This document shows, piece after piece, positions 50,282 through 59,999 of a stretch of 64,000 bases of DNA (position 1 is its first letter; each line of letters begins with the position of its first letter). The stretch comes from Gibbula magus. Taxonomy: Eukaryota; Mollusca; Gastropoda; Trochida; Trochidae. Made by a program: the position numbers and the translations under genes. A model generated the notes under the pieces. It had not been told where the DNA came from and did no database searches. It saw nothing but the letters and a program-made list of their open reading frames with translations. The stretch spans positions 3,121,693 to 3,185,692 of the forward strand of contig OW388303.1 of NCBI GenBank assembly GCA_936450465.1, given 5' to 3'.

Positions 50282-51635
50282 TATGTAGGTGTGAGTTTAA
50301 AGTTTGACGTCACGAAACTCACCAGCAATAGTGGACAAGCTACAAAGCCAAATCCTGATAAATACGTTTGATCAGTTACTTCAGACACAGAGGCGTGTAT
50401 CACTTGGAAATGGCGTTATGAGGACAGAAAACCCTGCTTATGCTTTACTGCTATCCTTTTACATAGTAATAAGAAAGCTATAAAGACATAAATGTCTTTC
50501 TAATGCAAGTTTAAAGCGATACACGACCCTTTAAATATAAGCTTAATTTATGGAAGCAGTATCCATAATTTTTCAGTCACCTGATGACGTATTTAAATTA
50601 CAGATCTGTAAGGTTTGTAAGGTTTTTAACTGAAAGTGTAACATAGAAGTAAAAATGTGACACGAAATATATTATTGACAAAAACACACAGACTGCTATA
50701 AGAAATGTTTGAAAAACAAGATTTTCCACGCAGTCCTTCACTGATGTTTACTTAAAATATATCGCAAGTGATCATTGTATTGTTTACGCCAATGGTGTGC
50801 ACACAATACAAACATACATTCTCAGATTGCTTTAAAATGTATTACGTCTAGACCTTTGAAACAGATATAAGAGAAGATGAACTTAGCGACGAAAAAAAAA
50901 TTGTTTTCCTACAACTGTTCATTGTGATTGACTAATGAACATTGTTCCCAGAAACTGTCTAGGTAATATACGTCCAATACTATTCATCTTTTGTTCTATA
51001 CTTGTAAATAAGGATGTCAAATCCTGTAACAGTCAGACATTATTCCATTGATTTCTGTCTAGGACCATGACAAGTCTCAAGAATAAAAAAGTATACTTAT
51101 ATCAGACAAAGGTTGCTTTTTTTTTATCTTTTAAGAGTTATTTTTGCAATATTTTATTGACAATTATTTTGGTAAAATAGAAATATTTTGATTTTGCAAA
51201 GGCAATAGCTTAACATATTCACAATTACATTAAAAAGGGTAAGCTGCTGGTATTGATATGCATGAGGTGAGACTTTTTTTAAATGTTTTTTGGCCAGAAA
51301 GTGTGGTATCTAAGTTTTAAAAGATGTAATGTGGACATTTAATGAATAAAAAAAATGATCTATGTAAATTGGCTTTTTTTACTTTTATTATTTGACAAAT
51401 CATTATTGTTGGATGTCATACAAGGTCTTGTTGTAAACATCTCATCTCTCCTTGTTTAGGAGATTTCGTAACAATGTTGGCATAGCAGAAACTTGCTAAT
51501 AATGTTTCAAAATTTATTTAGAATACCTGCAGACAAAATTGGTCTCTCTTTTACAGTCGTATTTACGGAAACCTTTTTTCTTGAACAAAGTGTGTCTATG
51601 GATACAGTTACTTAATTGTATGTCAATGGATACAC

Positions 51636-51848
51636 CAACTTCCCAATGCAAGGCATAACTCTTGCCAGTCTCCATTACTGGCTGATTTAGGCCTTGCAGT
51701 ATAAATCTGTTCTTAGAAATCCAGGCCCACTATGCATTTCTGGTGCAATGATTCACTATCTAGGCACAAAAAAGCGAGAGAATACCGCAAGGCTTAAATC
51801 AGGCAGTAATGCAGACTTGAAAGAGTTATGCCTTGCGTTTGGAAGTTG
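51636..51848. mobile_element. 213-bp MITE with 9-bp target duplication
   Basis: TGGATACAC occurs at 51,627-51,635 and again at 51,849-51,857. Between them is a 213-bp element with inverted ends (CAACTTCC...GGAAGTTG) and further inverted pairing through GCAAGGCATAACTCTT. Copies 1 and 3 keep the uninterrupted target, TTGATACAC. A 9-bp duplication fits Mutator-like or Merlin-type elements. The 63-codon frame inside is not a gene. Confidence 0.88.
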
Positions 51849-52299
51849 TGGATACACTCATGTACATACATGTACAGTTATCTAGACTACAGCTTTGAGA
51901 AAGACAAGAGTGCATGGAGATAACATCAAAATCATTCTGACTTCAGGGAACATTTTGGTTGAAGAGACTGTTTCAACTCACAACTTCATTACTCATATGA
52001 CCTCAATGACGTCACAGTAGATGGTCCAACGATTCATTGAACTGTACACATGAGACTTTTTATGTCATACTTCCACTTCATATTCAGTCAGATTAAGAAC
52101 GATGACATTACACATCTTAGATAAGAAATAGTACGCATTATTTTATAAAGAAGACGAGAGTCCTAAGGTGTAACTCGACCCCATTTACAAAATAATTCCA
52201 GGTACTATCGTTTAATAAATATAAATATTAAACATATCAAATTTCATTTTTTTCAATAAAGGAGCCTCTTATCGGACAGCATATATCCACATTACCAGA

Positions 52300-52502
52300 A
52301 AACTGTGGCTGGAATCTATAAGCAGCAAACCGGGCCCTTGGGCCTGTGATAGCTTATTTCAATACTATGGGACGTCTAAGTCATAATGTGTTTACCAAAC
52401 TGTTTGATACTTATGTTCAACCAGTGTTAAACTATAGTGCCTGTGTTTGGGGTCTGAATACATGTAAAGAAATTAATAATGTTCAAAATAAAGCCTGTCG
52501 TT
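52300..52502 (+). pseudogene. LINE B fragment, copy 2
   Basis: This encodes the reverse-transcriptase tail Phe-Asn-Thr-Met-Gly-Arg-Leu-Ser, then Phe-Asp-Thr-Tyr-Val-Gln-Pro-Val-Leu-Asn-Tyr-Ser, and stops abruptly after AAGCCTGTCG. The matching copy-3 sequence continues for about 1.5 kb, so copy 2 has a deletion of the rest of the element. Confidence 0.8.
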
Positions 52503-54340
52503 AAAGTTCGTATTAACCATTCTTTAAAAAAAGCTGTTCATGACGTAACGCTCTTCAAAAAAGCATGTATAAATCGTGTTTCAAACAAGACACGACTTAT
52601 GGGTTGTTGTTTATAAGTACTTGAAGGAGCACATGCAAAGTGCATGAGTAGAGCATTAAATCTTTAACACCTGTCAAAACACCTACTTGAATCAAATATT
52701 TTGCTATGAAACCGAAATAGAAATGTTATTATATGAATAAACGTTGCTACTTCAAAGCATAGTCCATGGGTAGGAAACAGGCTAGAATTTATACAATTAG
52801 TTTCAAAGACATGTGCAGTGAACGCGGAATAAAATCACTTGCAGAAGTTTAATTAACTCAATACCAAAGTTGAATCGTTCTGTATGCACAATTTAATCAG
52901 TGGATTCCTTTTTGTTTTCTTCGGGTCAAGAAGTCCGTGGTTCGAGTTTAGGTGCAATGTTACAATGAATTTCAGTTCAGTACCATGGTACGCTACTTCC
53001 ACTCAGCAGGTTTCACTGCAATGCATAGCAAATTGGTGCTGCGGACTTTCTTCCTGCAATGATACTACAGTCGTGATATAAGTGATATAATATTTAAAGC
53101 GCCGTTTAACCAAAATAACTGCATCTCACCTTTTGTTATGGTGATGAGACCAAGAGAAGCATATCTATATTCACAACATCGAAATTTTGCTTTTTATAGG
53201 GAAACAGTAAGATCGAAATTGAATTTCCAAAATAGAAAAAAGTCACTAGCGCACAGCTTGAATTTTGTTTATGTACAGATTCAACAATGAATACCGTAAT
53301 AGATTTTCCGATAAACTACGAACTTTAATTATTAGACACAGGAAGGGCAGACGAGGCTACTGTTTTTATCCCTCCGCAATGTAATACAGGGAGCATAAAA
53401 ACACCAATACGACAACCTGCCTATTTTATTTATCTGGAATACAATCCATCCTTTATTCCAGACATATAAACTTGATTATGAAATGCTATAACAGTCAGCT
53501 AGCTATCTCTTTTGAATTAGTTTTGTCTGAGACCAATACGACCTTAAGTTATTTGAGCTACTTCCCAAGAGTGACAGAGTACAATGATCTTACATAAAGA
53601 CATTAATTGTGTCTCACAATGATATTTTGTGAAAATTACTTTAAAAAACATTGGTATTATCTATTCCAATATTTATAGAAAGCGCGTCAGTCGTAATATT
53701 ATTCACTGAAACATATTTCATGTTTTGAAATATTGACAATTCATTTAAATTTCATTGCTTTTCAAAATATTTTTCTTCGAGACAGAAATACAATTTACTT
53801 GAACATTGTATAAACATCCATGCCCGAATATGACCGTGTTATGTAATATCTTCTAAATTTATGAGATAACTGGCCAAGATTCTGTACACATGATTTCACC
53901 TTTCTAAAGCCCTTAGATTTGAGAAGACGGCAAATACAGTTCTTTTGGACGTCCATTTCTAATCCCGATTGACTGTATTCGTCGTTGAAGCCTTTTAAGG
54001 GCCAGTGATCCTTAAGAAGAAGTCGAACATGAGAAAAAAACTTCTGAACAGTCGTCGGACGTTAGTGCATGCGATATGCACCACACAATATGTCTCCCAG
54101 TTTTCTTCATAAGCATAAACTTACAGACAACATTTACTCAATTAGTTCACAGGGGTTGCTTACTTTCCCAACAGTACTTCACAACATTAGTCGTTATTTG
54201 AAAATGTAAATATAGTTTGCATATTGTCTAGATAAAATCAAAAGCAGTGTCAGTTAATACAATCATAAAGCTTACATAGTTCTGAGTGTACACATGTGCT
54301 TGACTTCACTGGAAAACAAGTATTGTTCACTTCCTTACAG

Positions 54341-54431
54341 CTCAATCCTATCCGAAAAAGAGGCAACGGGTGAGACCACAAGTAAACTGCAAGAAGCAGA
54401 CAACCGTAGTTTCCGCCTCATCCCAGACTCG
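54341..54431 (+). pseudogene. 91-bp exon-like block, copy 3, donor lost
   Basis: Same block as 33,241-33,331, with acceptor CCTTACAG intact and the frame still open. The donor has changed from GTGAGT to ATGAGT at 54,432, so splicing at this border should fail. By read-through the frame continues to a TGA at about 54,503. Within the 91 bp I count three substitutions, two of them changing a residue (Ile to Leu, Ile to Lys). Confidence 0.4.
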
Positions 54432-57051
54432 ATGAGTCAGGCTGAGTTTCCAGATCCAAATATTTCATCGATAGAATGCTTATGCATCTCTTTTTGTATT
54501 TGAGTCTGGCATTTTTACACCAGATTTTATTTTGTAAACGATATTGAATATTCCTCTGTCTGAATCGTTTGCTTGCAAAAGTTTAAAAAGTTGGTTCTAA
54601 CATGAACCTTGTGAAAATATCATCTAAAATAGGCCTGAAGTCAATTAATGAAGGCACCATTCACCATTTCTCCAAATGTTTCAGTACAATAACTTAAATT
54701 TCAACCTTTGTTTGTTAAGCCTTATCACAGCAACCAATCAGATAGATCTTTATAACAGAGTTTGCTTTATTTGGCCGCCATGTTATTCTGAAAGTGAGAT
54801 ATGATTTAAGAGGACCACCACCGGGGGTATAACAGTACAATACAGAGATTTTGCTACACACTGCTGTGGGCAAATCGGCAACTTTATAATAAATCAGTCT
54901 GCCTTTGAAAGTACCTTCTCTACAATCCAAGTTGATAAACATTCCAAATATGAAATCTCATAGCATACTTCATAATTGACGTGCTCAATACAAGATGGGA
55001 ATGTGTGTGCCAACCCGCTTATTGGCATAGACACCTTGTGTTAGCTGCTCATGGTCCGTTTAACAAGGCCATGTTCTTAAATATATCTACTGGTGTCTGG
55101 TTGCTCTTGGTGAGTTACCATTGAAAACTAAACCCAGTTGTTTGTCTATATGGAGGACAAGTTGGACAGAGGTGATTGTATATCTATTGATGTAAACTTT
55201 ACACTTGACGGAACATTGCTTTGGAGAAAGGATACTTACTTTGCAATACATTATGCACTTAAGTAACGCAGACACTTGATCAGGCAACCGTATGTTACTC
55301 GGTAATAACAGTTATCAAGCACATAACCGATAAATAGTACGCATCGTCAGTTGCAGACAGTTCTAAACTTGATCCCAGAACGCTATAGAAGGGAGCAGTT
55401 CAACCCCGTCCACTGTTATCTGTAACTTGGTTGAGTTGAGCTAATCCACCCAATGTGGAGTTGTAGATGTAACAATGATCTTATCCGTTATCTCTTGTTC
55501 TTCTCTATTTGGTTTGGTTCAAACTCCAATGTCGCTTTGAAGTATTATTTTTGAAAAAAATATACATAATGCTAAAGCATACATTTTACAACAACACACA
55601 AATAACATACAACATGTAGCTATATCAAGGATACATTCACGTCTAATTCTATGAATACTAACGATAAAGATACATACTGCAAACATGAATTTTAAATGAA
55701 TACTAATGATTCATTTAAATTTGTTTAAACTGAAGACACGAAATGATTAAGTAATATTTTAATGTGTTTAAAATGGATGAAAGTTAACACACCGTCTGCA
55801 TTGTCCGTTTGTCTATAAGTAAACATTTAGGAAGTAACTCGGCATACTAATCTGTTAATTTAAATTGATTAGTTGTAATTGAGCATAACTGATTATCGCT
55901 TTTGACATTGACATGCTTAAAGAAGTAGATTACCTTGTCCAAACAATGAGGTATTAATCCCCTCTCTGTCACTGGCTATTTACATTTCTGCATCTGACTA
56001 TATAATCGCAAAGACACAGGTGTGCGGGAAATAGGATAGGGGAATCATAATTAAGTTTAATCGTCTGGACTAAAAGAAGAGGATCTTTGTAATATGATAT
56101 ATGAACAGGAAATATAGACAAAACGTGTCACTTGCGTCTACCAACGACAACTGTGTCAACAAATGTTTAAACTATAGAATTTGACAAGTACATTAACAAA
56201 TAATTAGACTTTGCACAGTTTATTCTGGTAGTTTGGTCTCTAGGAACATATTTAACTCGTTGAGAAATAAAAATACCTTTAATTTTGTAACGTTACTAAT
56301 GTAAGTACGTGTTACTTTTACCGGTGAATATATCATATATACCATCAATTATACAAACTATACGCAGCAAAGGCTATAACTATAAACTATAGTAACAACG
56401 AAACTAATTCATATTTTTGGAAGCATTATCCTGTTATTTTTCTGACAAATATGCTTTTAAAATCGTCGTTTCGGAGTTTATGGGAAGGTTCAACAAACAA
56501 TCCATTGTCCTAGAAATTGTACATAGTAAGTAGATGGAAATAACAACTAAAATAGCATATTCAAATAAGCAGTTGGATCTTTTGAACTTTCACAATGTTT
56601 AAAAAATGCCATTTTTCAATTACCCCCATTCAATTTTTAATTCAATTTTATTCAATGTTCACCCGTACAATGTAGAGTAAAGGAGATGAATGCTCGAAAA
56701 TAAGTGTCCGTAATGAAACGATATGTCTGCTTTAAAATGATTTATCAACAATTTTGGTATCTTATCGGCTATAGAACAATACTTATCTAAAGGATATGTC
56801 CTCCGAAACGTTTCAAAATCACGACATTGAAATTTGTGTTGTAAATGTCCAAAGTGTGCCTTAAAATGTTTTTCAGTTTTTCGAAATGCAAAAAATCTGT
56901 TAATACAGCCGAAAACCGTTATAGGCCTAATCAATGGGGAATGTTGATGCCCACATTTTGGTGGAGGTTTTGTGAAATTATCATGAATAATTTTTTTTGG
57001 CTATTGAGGTTTGAAGTTTCAACTTGTAGGGGAGTAACCCAAGAAAGAAGT

Positions 57052-57080
57052 GGGGGGGGGGGGGGGGGGGGGGGGGGGGG
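57052..57080 (+). repeat. poly-G run of 29
   Basis: Twenty-nine consecutive G residues. Copies 1 and 2 have ordinary mixed sequence here (AAAATCAAAAATCGGACTCC and similar), so the run replaced about 25 bp or the flanks were lost. Confidence 0.9.
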
Positions 57081-58106
57081 TCATGATCTAATTTGGGTAA
57101 CAGAGTATTAGCCCTGGAAGTTTTAAAAAAATCTGCCAGCCATTACTTCAGAACTCGTTAGGCAAAATCGGTCAGGATAAAAACGATAGGTCTTCAGACA
57201 TTCCTAATAACAATGGAAGGAAGACCTAGTGATAATAAGCGCCTAGTTTGACTGATTTGATTTAAAATATTTTATTCAATGAAGAAAGGGATTAGGAACA
57301 CGTTATCCAACTTAGGTAACCTTCTCCCATGTATTTACAAATGATAGAATTATAACAACATACATGTAATAAGAAAACAATATAATACAGAAATGGTAGA
57401 AAGATATTTACAGAGAAATGAAGAGACATGCATCAGTCAAGAGAAACGTTTACTATTGGTTATAAATTGCTGAACTGCTTTAAAAATCGCCTGGTTTTTT
57501 CGAATATGATAGTTTTTTCGTTGCCACTTAACAGTAAATCTAAATTTATGTCATATTCATGTAATTGTAATTTTAAAATGTAAAACATTTTTTTTCTGTT
57601 TACATCATATAAACATCATTTAAACATGAAGTGAAACACATTTTCACATAAAAAACCATATTCACGTGTTAAATCTGACTTGATGCCAATATTGAATAAA
57701 TAATAATTAAGCTCGCTTTCATGATATTGTAAACGAGTATGATGAATATTCACTCTGCGGATACCTGTGGAAAAGTAGGATAGTGCCATAATAATTGATT
57801 TCTTTAAGTATGATTTAAACTTTTCTGTTGATTGTAGCATTCGTTTTTCCAATGGAACATTATTCCACAATACTGTGGTTGAAGGGATAAAAGACAGGCA
57901 TGAATGTTTCAGTCTACATCATGGAATTTCTAAGTTCATAAGTAGTGGAGTCACCAACGGTCTTAGGGAGTAAATCTATTAGATAAGAGGGTGCATTACC
58001 ACGTTGCATTTTATGGTATAGTGTTAATGTCCTCCTTTCCCTGCGTTCTGACAGGGTTTCCCACCCAGTTTCAAAATAAAGATATTTAATAGGTGTGTAT
58101 TTTGGT

Positions 58107-58476
58107 CATCCTCGGTTACTCAGGGTTTTATATATGCTCCGTCACTCTCCACTATACCACCCATGGGAAACTTCATCAGATAAATTTTTACTCAAATTAC
58201 CCGCCGTTGGCCGGCGAGAGCCAATCAAACCGCTACGCAGCTTGGACCTGCGAGCCAATGACAATTCATATCACTTTCGTTTTGTTAGCCATCCGTTACC
58301 GGTTATCTCCCTTGACCATTTCCTGCTTATCGTATTGAGTATTTTCTTTGGTTACTGACTTCGTCACGCCAGCCAAGGGCGGGTAATTTTAGTACATATT
58401 TCGCTGACAGAGTTTCCCATGGGTGATATAGTGGAGAGAAACGGAGCATATATTAAACTCTGGGTAACCGAGGATG
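58107..58476. mobile_element. hAT-like MITE in LINE A, copy 3 (370 bp)
   Basis: Same element and same site as 49,495-49,883, with a perfect 8-bp target duplication, ATTTTGGT, at 58,099-58,106 and 58,477-58,484. It is about 19 bp shorter in the centre than the copy-2 version. The insertion predates the split of copies 2 and 3. Confidence 0.9.
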
Positions 58477-58761
58477 ATTTTGGTAGGCCAGTAACAATAC
58501 GAGCTGCTTGAAGTTAAAGTTTTTCTAGTCGCAATGATTGTTCTATATTACAGCCATCCCAAACCTCGCATGCATATTCAAAATGTGGTCTAATAAACAT
58601 AACTTAGAACAAATTAAAGTCAAATGCTTTCGTCCAATCATATGATTGTATTGTGGTCACGTGGAGTACATTTATATCCCGATAGATGTACGGTTGTCTG
58701 GTTGCGTTCGGGTATCATGCTCAGACTTCCATAAAAACAACAAACAATGTCAACTGATTGT

Positions 58762-58767
58762 TTTATT
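58762..58767 (-). terminator. poly(A) signal overlapping the stop codon
   Basis: AATAAA on the minus strand overlaps the TAA of the gene model (58,763-58,765). T/G-rich text (TTTGTTGTTTTTATGG) follows 25-40 nt downstream, as expected of a cleavage region. The 3' UTR would be very short. Confidence 0.4.
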
Positions 58768-59531
58768 TATGTGGATAATACACAATTAAACACTTATTAC
58801 ATTGACAAATGATTTCCTGTGTTCCCTTTCCGAAAGGAAAAAGTCGCTTCCGTCGATGGGGGTCTTCTATGTCAAGGAGCTTGATATTCCTAAAAGAAGA
58901 ATAACATCATGTAACTAAAGCAAGTAATGTTAGGACAATTGGGAATTTTCAAGTGTATTTCATTTATATCACGAGTAAGTGAAACAACGACAAGTATCAA
59001 ACCATGTTACCAATGTTTTATATATTTTCAACCACGACATTAAAAAAAATTGCAGACGTTATATAGAACGAGATAAAAAATGAGAAGAAAGTGATATAAA
59101 AGTACCTTCCTGGGGTGTTAGAGGATGGAGACTGCATTGTCGTCTCACTGAAACCCTGTATTGTCACACAGCGTCCGAGCGATGTCCAGTACGACGTTAC
59201 ATTAGTTCCCATAGACAGCTCGAGTATAATTTCGTTGCTGCAGTAACCTGAAATAATTCATATGCAATATAGACGGGATGCACAATAGCATATGCAACAA
59301 TAGATATTACAACTCGCATATTGATAAATACAGCTCAACAAACAAACAAAAACATTTGAAATACAAAAAACAATAACTTTTATTAAATCAACCAATTTAA
59401 TGAAATTTACTTTGAATTTAAAAAATAACACTTTAAAAAGTAAGGAGCAAAAAAGTAAAGTTACCTTTCCTAAATGTATTTATCCTTGGACTGTCAATGA
59501 TGAAGCCAGTGTGTGATATAGGCAATGACAT
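58763..59531 (-). CDS. three-exon gene model, small Cys-containing protein
   Basis: Exons on the minus strand are 59,531-59,465 (ATG, 67 nt), 59,247-59,106 (142 nt) and 58,889-58,763 (127 nt, TAA). Introns of 217 and 216 bp have clean borders: AAAG|GTAACT...TTATTTCAG|GTTAC and GGAAG|GTACTT...CTTCTTTTAG|GAATA. Phases 1 and 2 match across both junctions, giving 111 residues. An in-frame TAA lies two codons before the ATG. The middle exon has two Cys (Gly-Tyr-Cys-Ser-Asn and Leu-Gly-Arg-Cys-Val-Thr). The last exon has Asp-Ile-Glu-Asp-Pro-His-Arg, a basic stretch Arg-Arg-Lys-Arg, and Cys-Gln-Cys-Asn-Lys-Cys near the C-terminus. DPxR followed by CxCxxC recalls interleukin-17-type cystine knots, but the second half of that domain and a signal peptide are missing, so this is only a suggestion. 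Confidence 0.45.
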
Positions 59532-59626
59532 GCATTACTGCTCAATGTTACTGAATAAAAACGTGGTTAAATCATGCATGTTCGTGATTCAAGCACAACA
59601 CTTATGCTGTAGCACGACTCGTACGC

Positions 59627-59636
59627 TTTATATAAA
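59627..59636 (-). promoter_or_regulatory. TATA-like box upstream of the gene model
   Basis: TTTATATAAA (palindromic; TATATAAAG on the minus strand) lies about 96 bp before the proposed ATG, a suitable place for a short 5' UTR. Confidence 0.3.
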
Positions 59637-59855
59637 ATGTACGCCTCATGCACCTCGGACAATTTAAGAAATTCAGTACTCACAGTGCTGATGATGACGT
59701 CAATGTCCCGAACATTTGCATTTGAAAATGAAAAATGTCAATGTTTTTCATGTTGTGTTCGAGAGAATGTTTCCCAAATTTGTTGACAATTCATTTGAAA
59801 TATATTCATTTTAAGACATTTTCTTGACGACTCAAGAATTTGACTGTGCTCTAAG

Positions 59856-59999
59856 ATAGATAGAGAACTCGCAGCAGTACATTATCGGGATATAAATGTA
59901 CGGGTTTGAGAGGGTTAGGCTCGGCTGACGCCTCGCCCAACCCTCTCAAACCCGTACATTTATATCCCGATAATGTACTGCTACTCGTCCTCTATCTAT
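59856..59999. repeat. 144-bp palindrome with GCTCGGCTGACGCCTCGC apex
   Basis: The arms 59,856-59,916 and 59,939-59,999 match at 57 of 61 positions by my count. The inner 36 bp (from ATTATCGGGATATAAATG to GAGAGGGTT) are identical and all four mismatches lie near the outer end. The 22-nt centre contains GCTCGGCTGACGCCTCGC, which can fold as GC, a TC/TC internal loop, GGC/GCC and a TGAC tetraloop. The right arm stops one base before the junction with the LINE. Confidence 0.92.

Larger units (their letters stand above)
43597..52694 (+). repeat. tandem unit, copy 2
   Basis: Homologous to copy 1 from its start and to copy 3 over most of its length. It has lost the part that holds the exon-like block: at 46,206 it jumps from the homologue of 33,050 to that of 35,205. 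It also lacks most of the plus-strand LINE present in copy 3. It has gained a 213-bp MITE at 51,636-51,848. It ends at 52,692-52,695 (TCAA), where it joins copy 3 in mid-unit. Confidence 0.9.
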
